A stretch of DNA of 64,000 nucleotides. It comes from Bemisia tabaci. Its lineage: Eukaryota; Arthropoda; Insecta; Hemiptera; Aleyrodidae. Positions 1 to 13,183 of this stretch are shown piece after piece. A program made the translations under genes and the position numbers. A model generated the notes under the pieces. That model did not search any database and was not told the DNA's origin. It worked only from the letters and a program-made list of their open reading frames with translations. Positions within the stretch are counted from its first letter, which is position 1. The number at the start of each line of letters is the position of its first letter. Location: NCBI RefSeq assembly GCF_918797505.1, contig NC_092794.1:29580218-29644217 (forward strand), in the 5' to 3' direction.

Positions 1-579
1 GCTATTGTAGGTAAGAAGAGTTGCGACTACCTGATATGAAGGCGAATAATTAGTGGAAAATGGAGTCAAGTTCATTGATGTATGACAGTGGATTTTTTTT
101 TTTAACTAAATTGAAAAATGAAAAGAAAGTGAGATTAAGAGATTGTCAAAAATCTTGACTTCAACAGATATAAAATATTTTGACGTTTCAGACTGAAAGG
201 CCAGTGTTAAGAGAACTGCGCTTGTTTTGTCCCTCAGCGTCTCCTTTCTTTTTGTAGGCAACAAATCCAACTATGTCTCCTCATATTGGTGACTAAGGCA
301 ACTTAACTTGCTTCAAAGGTAGGCTGGTTGCGCCAGAGACTAGCTGAAGGGCACTCTCACATTCTCAGACTCACAGCAGAATTACCTGCATTTTGCTCGT
401 TGTAGGTCAGAGGCAGGCGTAGGTACCATCACTTAAAAAATCTTGACCTCAAAATTTTGACATTTTGAGGTTTGAAACGGAAAACCGAGTTTGAGCTACT
501 TTTCTACCCTCCTTTTAAAATTTTCGAGAGATTACTATTTTTTTCTTCCTCGTCAGTTCTTTTAATTTTTTTGGATGCA
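1..579. other. Unassigned AT-rich intergenic DNA
   Basis: I see no gene or repeat in this stretch. It has short homopolymer runs and no open frame of note. Confidence 0.5.
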
Positions 580-825
580 CACTAATTTCGTGATAAGACC
601 TCATAGTCTTGACGGGATTTTTACCCTTTATGAGGGTTTTTGGCAGTTTATTTCAGTCATTTTTGGGGTATTTCTCTTCCATTCTGTCAACTTCAAGTAC
701 CATGGCTTTAATGAAAAACGAGGGTATCTTTAGGAACCAAGCGATATTTAAAATTACACGTGATAGGATCTTATAGGCTTGACGGGAAGTTCACCCTTTT
801 TCCGGGTTTTTTGCGGTTTCGGCCT
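580..825 (+). repeat. Two-unit tandem repeat, 170-bp spacing
   Basis: A block of about 70 bp occurs twice in direct orientation. Each copy has a CGTGATA-like lead, then CTTGACGGGA at 610 and 780, then a run ending in GGTTTTTNGCNGTTT. The copies are exactly 170 bp apart. The sequence between the conserved blocks has largely diverged, so this looks like an old two-unit remnant of a tandem array. Confidence 0.6.
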
Positions 826-1214
826 TACATGAGACGTCCGTTATCTTTACCACGATTTGTGTCATTCCGCTAGAACCGGCACTACATCGTGTTAGTCGGT
901 GAAGAGACCTAGCAGATTAACTCGTGAGACTGCCCTGCAGACTGATTACTGAAATCGATAGGAAAAGCAAAAGTGAAAGAAGAGAGAGAAAATGGAGCGA
1001 TACCATATGAGTGGAAGTAGTCGGTTGCAGTGGACGACGAAAGTTAAGTAATAGACAACCTGACGGTAACTTAGGAGAGATCCTGTGACCCTACGGTTAG
1101 TTCATAATTTTCACCATGGGATCCCTCCATTCTTTCTTTGTTTTTTTTTTTTTAATCAATGTTTGTTCATTAATTTTAATAATCAGCCCCTTCTAAGAAA
1201 AAGCACATCATACC

Positions 1215-1239
1215 GGGGGGGGGGGGGGGAGGGAGGGGA
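1215..1239. repeat. Poly(G) and G-rich run
   Basis: Fifteen consecutive G residues followed by short G runs broken by A. The surrounding 830-1740 is AT-rich and holds no gene that I can see. Confidence 0.8.
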
Positions 1240-1745
1240 TCAACGTTAGGAATAAAGAATCATGCAAAGCCTTACATCAACTTTCACGTGTTTCATTATG
1301 AATGGTGAAGTAATTAAATTAAAATACAATTACGAAATTAACTTAAATTGTTATGAAATAAAGTGCCTGGGAAAATAATTGACTTGTAAATTTAAGTAGA
1401 AGTTTCACTTATTTCTTTATTTTGTTCTACTACTGAATACGTAGTTTTATTTAGTATTGACACATTTATTTTGTCGAGAAATCGGAGCCGTGTGAACTGA
1501 ATTTTTTTTTCTTCGTGCCGACGATCCTAACTTCAGCAAAAACAAAACCAGCCTAATTTTTCTTTATGTGAAAGATGACCTTAATCCCAGTCACCAGAAT
1601 CACCAGAAGAACGTATATGTCATAAGAACTTACCGCTTTTGTTATCCATGAGGTCATGGTAACTATCAATTAGATTGTGTACCAGTGTGGCCATTGTGTA
1701 TTTTGTTTAATTCTATATCTGCAACAAAAAGAAGGAGGGGTTTAG

Positions 1746-1749
<4 letters not shown>

Positions 1750-1789
<40 letters not shown>
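1750..1789. repeat. (AT)n microsatellite
   Basis: About twenty TA repeats. It lies directly 5' of a series of short GGAGTTGTTGCACCAT motifs, the same arrangement seen inverted at 9420-9609. Confidence 0.95.
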
Positions 1790-1791
<2 letters not shown>

Positions 1792-1800
1792 TTATGGATT

Positions 1801-2033
1801 AGGAGTTGTTGCACCATGCAAGATTTCCGGAGTTGTTGCACCATCGTCGAAACCCGTATATATAACGAGGGAGGGAGTGAAAACATTGTTGCCCGTTTAT
1901 TATAAAGACCCAATTTCGATGATTGATCAATATATTCCTTAAAAATTATACATTTGCAACTTAAAAATCCGCATACGTACTAGGAGTTATTGCACCATGG
2001 TGGAAGCATTACGTAGTAGGAGTTATTGCACCA
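1801..2033 (+). repeat. GGAGTTGTTGCACCAT motif cluster
   Basis: Four near copies of a 16-17 bp motif, GGAGTTRTTGCACCAT, at about 1802, 1829, 1982 and 2018. The (AT)n run precedes them. A second cluster on the opposite strand at 9440-9541 is also next to an (AT)n run. I do not know its identity; it could be an internal part of an unclassified element. Confidence 0.7.
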
Positions 2034-2267
2034 GGTGCAAGTACTCCACTGCCGGGATTTATATAATCAACATACTTTAGGTTTTGATGATATCGACCGT
2101 TCATTTTAAAGAAGAATGTTTAATGATATTTTTTGAATGGTGATTATTTATTTTTAAGCAAATTACAAAAAAAAAAAAAATCTAAAATTAAAAATGCTTG
2201 GGAACGAAGATATGGTTTTCAATAACGATATCTTCTATCTGTAAAATTAAATCTTTAAGATTTTTTT

Positions 2268-4403
2268 GTCCTCCTTCGATCTCGGAAATTACAAACTAGC
2301 AGATTTGCCAGCACCCGTTACTTATTCGAATCGCATGCCCGACGTTGCAAAATTTACCTTAAACTGATAATGACTTGGTTTTGTCTTTGCCGCCAGACGA
2401 TTTATCCTCCTTCAATCTCGGCAATTTTCGGACCAATTTACACCGTATTTTTGCAAATGAAAACTCTTAGTCTCTAAATGAACCACCACCCCTCGGTTTT
2501 TCGATTTGCGCAACCGACGTTGCAAAATTTACCTCACATTCGTAACAAAATACTTTCGTCTTTGTCGCAAGCCCGCTTATCCTCCTTCAATTTTGGCAAT
2601 TTTCGAATTAATTTTCCTCGGATTTTTGCAAATGCAAGCTTTAGGTCGCTACATGTACCAACTACCCTCGGTTTTTCGATTTGCGCAACTGACGTTGCGA
2701 AATTTACCTCGAATTGAGGACAAAATATGTTCGTCCCACCCGCCACTAAAAGTTCGTCCTCCTTCCATCTCGGTAATTTTCTGACCAATTTACCACGGAA
2801 TTTTTGCAAATGCAAGCTCTTAGTCTCTGAAAGTACGAACACCCCTCGCTATTTCCATTTACGCAACCGACGTTGCAAAATTTACCTCGAATCGAGGACA
2901 AAAGACTTTCGTGTTTGCCGCCAGACCGTTCATTCTCCTTCAATCTCTGCAATTTTCAGACCAATTTACCCGAAATTTTTGCAGATGAAAGCTGTTAGTC
3001 TCTGAAAGTACGAACACCCTTCGCTACTTCGATTTACGCAACCGACGTTGCAAAATTAACCTCGAATTGATAACAAAATACTTCCGCCTTGCCGCCAGAC
3101 CGTTTCACCTCCTTCAATCTCGGCACTAATAGGACCGATTTACCCCATGTTCTAACAAATGAAAGCTCAGTGTCTCTAAATGTACCCACACCCCTCGGTT
3201 TTTCGATTAGCGAAAGGGACGTTGCAAAATTTACATCGAAATGGTAACAAAATACTTTCGTTTATGCCGCCAGACCGTTTATAGTCCTTTCAATCTCGGC
3301 AATTTTTGGACGAATTTACCTCGGATTTTTGCAAATAAGAGCTAAAGGTCTCTAAATGTACGAACACCCCTCAGTTTTTCGATTTGCGAATCCTACGTTG
3401 CAAAATTTACCTTGAATTGGTAACAAAATACTTTCGTCGTTGCCGCCAAACCGCGTAACCTCCATCAATCTCGTTAACTATATGACCGATTTACCTCATA
3501 TTCTACCAAATGAAAGCTCTGTGTCTTTAAATGTACCAGCACCCCTCGGTTTTTCGATTGACGCAACCGACGTTGCAAAATTTACCTCGAATGGGTAACA
3601 AAATACTTCCGTCTTTGCCGCCAGACCGTTTCTCCTCCTTCAATCTCGGCATCTATTGGACCGATTTACCTCATATTCTAGCTAATGATAGGTCAGTGTA
3701 TCTGAATGTACCGACACCCCTCGGTTTTTCGATTAGCGAAACCGACGTTGCAAAATTTACCTCGAATTAGTAACAAAATACTTTCGTCCATGCAGCCAGA
3801 CCGTTTATGCTCCTTCAATCTCGGCAATTTTTGGACTAATTTACGTCGGATTTTTGCAAATGAAAGCTCTAGGTCTCTAAATTTACCAAGAGCCCTAGGT
3901 TTTTCGATTTGCGAAACCGACGTTGCAAAATTTACCTGGAATTGGGAACAAAATACTTTTGTCTTTGCCCTCAGACCGTTTAACCTCCTTCAATCTCGGA
4001 ACTGTTGGACCGATTTACCTCGGATTTTCGCAAATGAAAACTCTAGGCCTCTAAAAGTACCTATACACCCCTCGGTTTCTCGATTTGTGAAACCGACGTT
4101 GCAAAATATACCTCGAATTGGTAACAAAATACTTTCGTCTTTGCCGCCAGACTTTTTCCTCCTTTAATCTTGGCAATTTTTGGACTACAATTTACCTCGG
4201 ATTTTTACAAATGAAAGCTCTAGGTCTTTAAATGCACCTACAACCCTCGGTTTTTCCATTTGTGAAACCGACGTTGCAAAATTTACCTCGAATTGATAAC
4301 CATAAATTTTTTATTTTGCCACTTTGCAATTCGTCCTCCTTCGATATCAACAACTCTTAGACCTATTTACCTCGGATTTGCTTTTGACGAAAGCTCTAAG
4401 GAT
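2268..4403 (+). repeat. 175-bp satellite array, main block
   Basis: Twelve anchors of GACGTTGCAAAATTTACCTC or close variants lie at 2341, 2516, 2691, 2869, 3044, 3218, 3394, 3569, 3744, 3919, 4095 and 4270, a spacing of 174-178 bp. Each unit also carries CTCCTTCAATCTCGGCAA, GCAAATGAAAGCTCT and CCCCTCGGTTTTTCGAT blocks. Units differ by many substitutions but few indels. Open frames across it, including one of 153 codons at 3706-4167, follow from the repeat and are not genes. Confidence 0.93.
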
Positions 4404-4695
4404 CAGCTGCCTGATTTTTGAAATGTTTTGCTTGTCGGGACTACATAGATGACATAGGTTAAATGGCGGGGCATAATTGGTTGGCTACGTCATATCGCTG
4501 CTTTGTCGTGCCTATGTCGGGTTGAACTCACGACAAGCTAACGGCACCTCTTAAGTTTCCGACATGTCGTCCATTCCACCTGACAAAGGCACGACAAAGC
4601 AGCGATAAGACATAGCCGACCAATCTCTCTCCTTCTTTTAACCTGTGTCATCTATGTCGTCCCGACAAACCAAAAAATTCAACAATCAGGCTGCC
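4404..4695. mobile_element. Foldback MITE inserted in the 175-bp satellite
   Basis: The ends are inverted repeats, with CTGCCTGATTTTTGAA on the left and the complement of TTCAACAATCAGGCTGCC on the right. The inner arms also pair (TTGTCGGGAC, GACATAGGTT, GACAAAGCAGCGAT). The satellite is interrupted between GGATC and GGATGAGCC. A sister unit at about 5519-5535 reads GGATCTGGATGAGCC uninterrupted and so shows the unoccupied site. No coding capacity. The superfamily is uncertain. Confidence 0.8.
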
Positions 4696-4812
4696 GGATG
4701 AGCCATAACGTTTAAGTTATTCAATTTTCATGACCATCGTTGCAAAATTTATCTTGGATCGAAATCGACATATTTTCGCCTTTGCCGCTAGACAGTTTGT
4801 CCTGTCCTTCTA
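4696..4812 (+). repeat. 175-bp satellite, fragment between two MITEs
   Basis: A satellite segment carrying a CCATCGTTGCAAAATTTATC variant of the anchor. It is bounded by two different inverted-repeat elements, so both inserted into pre-existing satellite DNA. Confidence 0.8.
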
Positions 4813-5106
4813 CACGGAGAAAAAAACTTCGTGCGTGGGATACGAAGTTTACGTCATGTGGATCTCTGAAGTTTTCAGATTGAGCATCTGAACACTTTAG
4901 ATCTAGCTGTCGAGGTTCGGATCACACATCCGAAAAACTTTGGTTCTCACATCTGAAGTACTTAAGATGTAAGAACTGAAGTTTCAGATGTGTGATCCGA
5001 ACCTCGACAGCTAGATCTAAAGTATTTAGATGCTCAATCTGAAAACTTCAGAGAACCATATGACCTACAAACTTCGGGTCCCACGCACGAAGTTTTTTTC
5101 TCCGTG
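4813..5106. mobile_element. Foldback MITE with CACGGAGAAAAAAA termini and TA duplication
   Basis: Near-palindromic element of 294 bp. The left end is CACGGAGAAAAAAACTTCG and the right end is its reverse complement. TA flanks both ends (4811-4812 and 5107-5108), and the satellite resumes outside. A TA duplication and a CACGG-type terminus suggest mobilisation by a Tc1/mariner-type transposase, but no transposase is present. The arms are similar enough to form one long hairpin. Confidence 0.85.
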
Positions 5107-5600
5107 TATGATATCGAAAACTACTGGACCGATTCACCTCAAAATTGTTTTAAATAAAAACTCTTAGCCGCTAAATGTGCCACTACTCCTCGGTTTTTCG
5201 ATCTGCGTGACTGACGTTGCAAAATTTACTTCGAATTGTTAACGAAATATGTTCGTCTCTCCGACCGCTAAGAGTTTGTCCTCCTTCAATCTTGGCAACT
5301 ATTGGACCAATTTACCTCGAATTTTTACTACTGAAAGCTCTTAGTCTTTAAATGTACCAACATCCCTCGGTTTTTCCATCTGCATGACCGACGTTGCAAA
5401 ATTTACCTGGAATTGATGGGCACTTATTTCGATTTTGCCACTTGGCAATTTGTCCTCCTTCGATATCAACCACTATTCGACCGATTTACCTCGGATTTGC
5501 TTCAGACGAAAGCTCTTGGGATCTGGATGAGCCATAACTCTTAAGTTATTCAATTTTCATGATCTTCGTTGCAAAATCTCCCTCGGATCGAAAACGACAT
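5107..5600 (+). repeat. 175-bp satellite, distal block
   Basis: Three more anchors at 5214, 5391 and 5567 continue the satellite register at about 177 bp. The last unit is the most degraded and carries the uninterrupted site of the MITE at 4404-4695. Confidence 0.85.
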
Positions 5601-6343
5601 ATTTTCGCCTTTTTGATATTTTTCAAAAAGTGTATATATTCTAGTAGTCAATTACAAAAATTTTAAAAAAAAAATTCTCGGGACTGAGGACATGGGTCTT
5701 AAAAACAAACTGTGGCAAAAACTCTTACGATCAGCGACATGTTTTCTTATTTTTCCTTCAAACCACCTGTTTTAGAGGAGTAGGTATGTCTTCATATTGA
5801 TCGTTTATTGAATCGGAGCATTTTCTTCACCCACTTAAAAAAAAGTCTAATCGCAAAAATAATTTTGACCAAATATATGGAGTATTAAGAAAGCTGCGGC
5901 CAAAACTTTTGCGATTAGCGCCCTTTTTTCTCATTTTTCTAATACACCGTTGATTTCAGAAGAAAATATTCTAAAATATCTTTAAAGAAGTGTCAAAGGA
6001 GGGGTTGCGACTTGGGCCGAAATCGGCCACTCCACGGAATTGAGAAATTTTTGGATATACGGCAGTTGACGGTGCATATTTGACAGAAATAATCGAGTTT
6101 TGCCGATACCTACTCACGTTTTTTGGCTGCGAAACAGGGGCCTAAACATGGCACCGAAGGCGAAAATAGCTGAAATTTCGCGTTTTTCGCGGTTCTACCT
6201 CAGATTTCGACCTGGGCTCAAAGGAGACGAATGATGAGCTTCGAATATGGTGTCAAGGGCACCTAGACACGTAACATACTTGAATATGATCAACCGTCGC
6301 TTCTGGGCCCAACTCAAAATCGAACTTTTCCAACTTTTTGGCT
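5601..6343. other. Unassigned AT-rich DNA
   Basis: No gene or clear repeat structure. The final 300 bp become richer in CG and lead into the 335-bp tandem repeat. Confidence 0.4.
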
Positions 6344-7183
6344 TCCAACTTTTTCACCATTTCTGCCAGGCGTATTTCGCGGATAGCGCCAAGCAGCGGA
6401 CTCGAGGAGCTTTTCCGACCGGTAAATCGCACTCAGCGGGTCATTTGCAAGCGAACATGCTTGTTTTCAGCTTGGCGAACATTCGATTTTGACCCTTAAA
6501 ATTTAGTCCATGTAACCCCTGTCAATTTTTCTTGATTCTCGTCCAGAGAAAAAATTCCGAGATTTCAGTCGGATCCTAAGTAGATGAAAGTGCTGGATCG
6601 GTTGCGCACAATCCCGCGGCTCTGCGGGGATTCCTGAGCCGAGAAACAGCGAAAAACTGGTCTCAAACGAGTGTTTCTTGCACGTTTTTCACCGTTTTTG
6701 CCAGGCGTTTTTCGCGGATAGCGCCAAGCAGCGGACTCGAGGAGCTTTTCCGACCGGTAAATCGCACTCAGCGGGTCATTTGCAAGCGAACATGCTTGTT
6801 TTCAGCTTGGCGAACATTCGATTTTGACCCTTAAAATTTAGTCCATGTAACCCCTGTCAATTTTTCTTGATTCTCGTCCAGAGAAAAAATTCCGAGATTT
6901 CAGTCGGATCCTAAGTAGATGAAAGTGCTGGATCGGTTGCGCACAATCCCGCGGCTCTGCGGGGATTCCTGAGCCGAGAAACAGCGAAAAACTGGTCTCA
7001 AACGAGTGTTTCTTGCACGTTTTTCACCGTTTTTGCCAGGCGTTTTTCGCGGATAGCGGCAAGCAGCGGACTCGAGGAGCTTTTCCGACCGGAAAATCGC
7101 ACTCAACGGGTCATTTTCAAGCGAACATGCTTGGTTTCAGCTCGTTTGGCGAACTTTCGATTTTGACCCTTAAAAGCTATCGA
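6344..7183 (+). repeat. 335-bp tandem repeat, about 2.5 units
   Basis: CCAGGCGTNTTTCGCGGATA occurs at 6366, 6701 and 7036, exactly 335 bp apart each time. Units one and two are nearly identical over their whole length. The third is partial and diverges after about 7160. The high identity implies recent duplication. The period is close to twice the 165-177 bp of the other arrays in the window. Confidence 0.9.
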
Positions 7184-7717
7184 TTTTTAGGGAAAAATTA
7201 TAAAAAAAATTTGTGGTGTGAAGAAAACTGCGGAAAAAATTTCTACGAGCGCCTTGCTTATCCTTTTTCTTCTAAACCATTGATTAAAGAGGAAAATGTC
7301 TGTAAATCTCCTTAAAGAGCGGAAAATTTGGTAGTGACCACTCACGGAAAAATCTAATTAAAATATTCTTGTAACCAAAATTTCAGGACTTAAAAAGAGC
7401 GGCGACAAAATTGTTATCATCAACGAACTTTCTAATCATTCTTCTTTGAAACCGTTAATTTTAGGGGAGAATGTCAAGTGATTTTTTTATTGATCTGGAA
7501 ATTTTGTTGTAGTTACTTACAAAAAAAAGGAAGTATGTAAGGTTGTCTATAAGAAAGCGGGCCCGACGCAAAATCAAAGGCCGTGGCGCGGCAGCGTTAG
7601 ATATTGCATGGATATTTGGACATGCAGAGATATTTTCGGATATTTTCATACCCACCTCGAAGGATAGAGCTCCATGAAAAACTTTAAAGATCCCACAAAG
7701 AAGAAAGACCCTACCTC
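7184..7717. other. Unassigned AT-rich DNA
   Basis: No supported gene or repeat. It separates the 335-bp repeat from the inverted satellite block. Confidence 0.4.
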
Positions 7718-8280
7718 GTGGACCGGGATCCGCCGATCAGAATCGAATCGCTTCCGACCGCAGCGCTCTTTGGACCCTTAGTAAAGGTCAAATTAATTGA
7801 AGGAGGACAATCTCTTAGCGATCGGAGAGTCGAACATATTTCGTTAACAATTCGAGTTAAATTTTGCAACGTCGCTTGCGCAAATCGAAATAGCGAGGGG
7901 TGTTGGTACATTTAGAGACCTAGAGCTTTCATTTGCAAAATATCGAGGTAAATCGGTCCAATAGTTGACGAGATTGAAGCAGGATAAACGGTCTGGCGGC
8001 AAAGACGAAAGTATTTTGTTACCAATTCGAGGTAAATTTTGCAACGTCGGTTTCGCAAATCAAAAAACCGAGGGGTGTTGGTGCATTTAGAGACCTACAG
8101 CTTTCATTTGCGAGAATCCGAGGTAAATCGGTCCAATAGTTGCCGAGATTGAAGGAGGATAAACGGTCTGGCGGCAAGGACGAAAGTATTTTGTTACCAA
8201 TTCGAGGTAAATTTTGCAACGTCGGTTGCGCAAATTGAAAAAACCGAGGGATGTTGCTACATTTAGAGACTAAGAGCTTA
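7718..8280 (-). repeat. 175-bp satellite, inverted block
   Basis: Three units of the satellite of 2268-5600 on the opposite strand. The complement anchors (GCAACGTCGGTT and similar) lie at 7866, 8041 and 8216, exactly 175 bp apart. The two satellite blocks therefore form a large inverted repeat around 5601-7717. Confidence 0.92.
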
Positions 8281-8329
8281 ATGTTAAAAAGCCTACGCCA
8301 AAACTGTGCACTCGGAGTCTTCCGACGCG

Positions 8330-8990
8330 CCTCATTTACATGTTTGTGAGTTTTTCTATTTTCAAAAATGTTAAGCTCTTAGGCCCCCCCCCCCTCCAAT
8401 TAGGCATACTGGAGTTCAAAATTTTCAGTAACCATTTTAGCCACGTTAAAGCCGTTGTTTGGCTGAATTTTTTGACATGTCACACTTATGTAGTAGGGTT
8501 AGCTGTGATTTCTCAAAATTTTGGGGCATCAAACCGCTCGGGGGCAGTCAATTTTGAAAATCATTTGTAACCATCTTACCTGTGCAACTACGTCCGGTAC
8601 TTTGAGTCCTTGGACACGCCTCACTTACACGTTTTTGAATTTTTCGATTTTCAAAAATATTGAGCCCTTAGCCCGCCCCCCCTCCCATTAGGGACACTGG
8701 AGTTCAAAATTTTCAGTATGCACTTTGGCCACGTTAAAGCCGTCGTTGGGAGGAATTTTTAGACATGTCACACTTAGATAGTAGGTTTAGCTATGCCTTT
8801 TCAAAATTTTTAGCTTTTAAGCCCCTTGGGGTTAATTAATTTCAAAAATTATGTGTAACCTCGTAAACCACTGGAAATCGCTCGGAACCATGAGTTTTGT
8901 TTACATACCTCACATTAGCACTTCATTGTATTTCCAATTTCCAAAATTTTTAGATCTTACGGACCCCCCCCCCCCCCCTCGGTTCACTTT
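8330..8990 (+). repeat. 288-bp tandem repeat, two units plus remnant
   Basis: ACTGGAGTTCAAAATTTTCAG starts at 8408 and 8696. The flanking TTTTCNATTTTCAAAAAT, C-run and CCACGTTAAAGCCGT blocks keep the same order in both units. A third degraded copy of the first part lies at about 8925-8980, ending in a 16-C run. Confidence 0.85.
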
Positions 8991-9039
8991 GGGCCGATAA
9001 AGGGCCGATGTAAGCATTTGAAAGAACATGAGGGAATTG

Positions 9040-9320
9040 AATCACGTTACAAAAAATAAAAAAATAAATAAGTAAAAATAGATACATAAAAAAAATAAAA
9101 TAAGTAAAAAAAATAAATAAGTAAAAAAAATAAATAAGTAAAAAAAAATAAATAAGTAAAAAAAAATAAATAAGTAAAAAAAAATAAATAAGTAAAAAAA
9201 AATAAATAAGTAAAAAAATACATAAGTAAAAAAATAAATAAAATAGATAAATAAAAAATAAATACCTACCTAAGTAAAAAAGAAAAAAATAAAAATAAAT
9301 AAAAAATAAAATTGCCCACC
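9040..9320. repeat. (AAATAAATAAGTAAAA)n low-complexity repeat
   Basis: Near-pure A/T array of AAATAAATAAGTAAAA-type units with small length changes, consistent with replication slippage. Confidence 0.95.
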
Positions 9321-9419
9321 ACTAGAAAATATTGTACTTTAGTATGCAGGCAATTCTGGGACAACTCTGGAACACTTTAAAATTAATATAGAGGGCACTG
9401 CAGTACAATCGGCCCCTGG

Positions 9420-9541
9420 GTGCAAGTTCTCCTACTCTGGGAAGCTAAATGGTGCAACTATTCCCCCATGGTGCAACGACTCCGTCATGGTGCAACGACG
9501 CTTACTCCATATGCGCTCAAGTTGCAATAACTCTTACTCGA
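9420..9541 (-). repeat. GGAGTTGTTGCACCAT motif cluster, inverted copy
   Basis: ATGGTGCAAC and related complements of the 1801-2033 motif occur at about 9449, 9469, 9487 and 9522. As at the other locus, an (AT)n run lies immediately 5' on the motif strand. Confidence 0.65.
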
Positions 9542-9546
9542 GGAAA

Positions 9547-10637
<1,091 letters not shown>

Positions 10638-12863
10638 TGTATATATATATTTAAAAAAAATATAAATTGGTTTATTCCTCGATTGATCAAAGTCGATAAA
10701 CTTTGTCTGCCTGATAAAGTTGAACGAAGAAAGACATTCCACTAAAAAAGTGGACCAGACAGAAGGAAAAAAAGATCGAATGATCGAGTTGGTATAGTCT
10801 GGTGGAAATTTTAGGACTGGTTTGCAATAATTGCAGTACGTGTAAACAACGCGTAGCCGCACCCTTCATTACTTCCCGGATAAGCTAGATAGAATAACCG
10901 GTCAATCAAGAATGCATTACTTCAGAGGCTGGAATGAAAAGGGGGAACAGTCGAGTACTAATAAACGGTCTCATTTAGAATAATGGTTGCAAAAAATGTT
11001 GCATAGCTGAAAGAAAAAAATCTCTTCAGTTTTATAGAACGTGTGGAAAATTTACCCTTTTCCTAGAGTTTTTAAGAATACATTTAGATTATGGGAACAC
11101 TTTAGACGAAAAATTAGCAAACATGACAGTCCGGAGGAAAAATTATTTTAGTTCACAACAACTTCAAATCTAACTATCGACACCAGAGCATGGATGAATG
11201 TTTTACGACAAAGTAAAAACAGAAGTCAGCGAATGAAAAAAATGTAATGGCTTTTGTGCGGCAACTTAAAATAGAAAGGAAACGATTGAGAACAGAGAGC
11301 CTTACGCAGCAGCAAAAAAAGAAAAGAAATAAGGGATTTTCAAATCCTCTATTATTACTTTTCCTTATCCATCCTTAAAAACTGTTTCAAATAAATTATC
11401 AAAGCTACCTTACTGTTTACGCTCTTTTCTTGCGGGCATAAAAATGGAATTTAAAAGAGGGAAATCCACAAGAATTAAAATTGAAAGTGTGACATTTGCA
11501 TTGGCAGAATTGCATTTTAGTCACGCTTTTTTGTCTCTTTTTGCGCAAGATGAGTAGTGGGTTGCAAATATGGCTGCTTGTACTTCTTTCCTACGACTAC
11601 AGGAGGGAGATCGTGTGTATAGAAGTATAATCTATCTTGTTCCAGATCCAAAATTGTAAGGTTATAATGTAACTGGTGGCCCGTGGCTGCTTCGCGGCCG
11701 TCAATTACTGGAAGAAACCTCAGATTATATAATTGTTAAACAACCATCCTCCATCCGGTACCACCCGCGCCCGGATCGGCCCGGCCGGCGCTCCCCGATG
11801 AAATTTGAATCAGATGGAAGGGGCTTACGGAATTATATAGTGATGATGAGGATGAGGATGGTGACGAGGATGAGGATGATCACCTACAAGAAAATCACAC
11901 GTTTCCACGAGAGCAATGCGAAAAATCGCGGAATGTAAAGAAAGATAGAAGAGTCCTGGATTCTTGTATGTAATATGGCGCAACATCTGGCGAGACAATG
12001 ACAAGTGTTGCTGAGAGAACCGCGAAAAATCCAGGATAAAAGGCGATCCCAACGTTTAAATACCACGAAAAATTCCCGTATCCCTGCGTAACGCGGTGCA
12101 AAAATTAAGGCGGATAATCATACTAAAACTGTAAGATTTATAGCATTGCGAAGAGATCAACTGGCGACGTTGAAATGCAAATACCGTTTAATTTTCAGGT
12201 GTCCTTAGTGTGGGTAGAATCCTCGACTTGGAGCTTAACAGAATCCGCGGATCTCAAATCTCACACTCTCATTACCCGATGAACCCCTAAAATACGAGCA
12301 ATCTCACGAAGCTTAGGTCTCACGAGAAGACGGACTTGCGAGGCTTAACATGGACCGATGTAAACGGAAAAGGATGAATTCAATCGTTATGATAATGGAC
12401 TGATCAATATTTAAGCGGCAAGGACACGGACATAGCAATCCCGCGATAATTCACAATTTTCGTGAGCCGAAAGGTGAGCAAAAATCGTATATCATAGCAC
12501 CGTATGCCAACTACCCGGAAGAGCCGCAAAGAAATCCTCGCGGAGATGCAAAAATCCTGCTCACAGATTTGCGCGGCAACTTTTTCGATTTGCACAGGTT
12601 GGAAGTTAAATGTAGGTTTCCGCTGGAGATCAGGATGAAATGGAATAAGTCACGACGTAAAAAGGAAATAACTTTCGAGACTCGTCTGTTGAAGCTCATA
12701 TCAGAAAAAAGAAAATGGTAACAGATATAATGTTTCTTATTGTATTCACATGGCGGAAAGGCCTAGCGCGGTGGTTTTCTCAATTTTCAAAAATGATCAT
12801 GTTCGAAAATTTTGAATGCTTCCATTGTTGAAAAGTACGGAGAGTTCAAAAAAAATTTCCACC

Positions 12864-12865
<2 letters not shown>
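10638..12865. other. Unassigned DNA with minor simple repeats
   Basis: No supported gene. A GATGAG/GATGAC-type short repeat lies at 11840-11880. A GTGGCTGCTTCGCGGCC sequence at about 11685-11703 resembles the GC hairpins elsewhere in the window. All open frames here are short and in no recognised family. Confidence 0.4.

Positions 12866-12910
<45 letters not shown>
12866..12910. repeat. Poly(T), 45 bp
   Basis: Uninterrupted run of 45 T. It could be the complement of a retroposon poly(A) tail, but no body is recognisable next to it. Confidence 0.95.
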
Positions 12911-12975
12911 CTTTCTTAAGCATTAATTACCTAGCAAAAACACATTAAAAATCTCGTATTTTGCGAGAATTAGAA

Positions 12976-13134
12976 GGCGCATCGACAAGAGGGCCGAGAT
13001 GGCGTCCGAAAATATCCGTCCTGCTGGAGGCACACATCTGACCGTGCCTATCGGGTGCCGCCATCACACTCAGCAATGCGCCCATTTCAGGATGGATATT
13101 TTCGGACGCAATCTTGCCTCTCTGGGCGATGCGC
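12976..13134. mobile_element. Short foldback element
   Basis: Hairpin of 159 bp. The left arm GGCGCATCG ... GGCGTCCGAAAATATCCGTC pairs with the right arm GATGGATATTTTCGGACGCA ... CGATGCGC. No clear target duplication. It directly precedes a larger unrelated foldback. Confidence 0.75.
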
Positions 13135-13183
13135 ATTTTCATCATAGAGGGAGCTCAAAATCCAAAACTTTAAACCTTTTTCT

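Noticed and set aside
3706..4167. Longest ORF in the window (153 codons)
   Set aside because: It lies wholly within the 175-bp satellite and repeats the same peptide words found in other frames of other units.
2268..4403. CRISPR-like regular repeat spacing
   Set aside because: Similarity extends through whole 175-bp units; there are no short repeats separated by unique spacers.
12866..12910. Poly(A) tail of a retroposon (minus strand)
   Set aside because: No adjacent body, ORF or target duplication could be identified.
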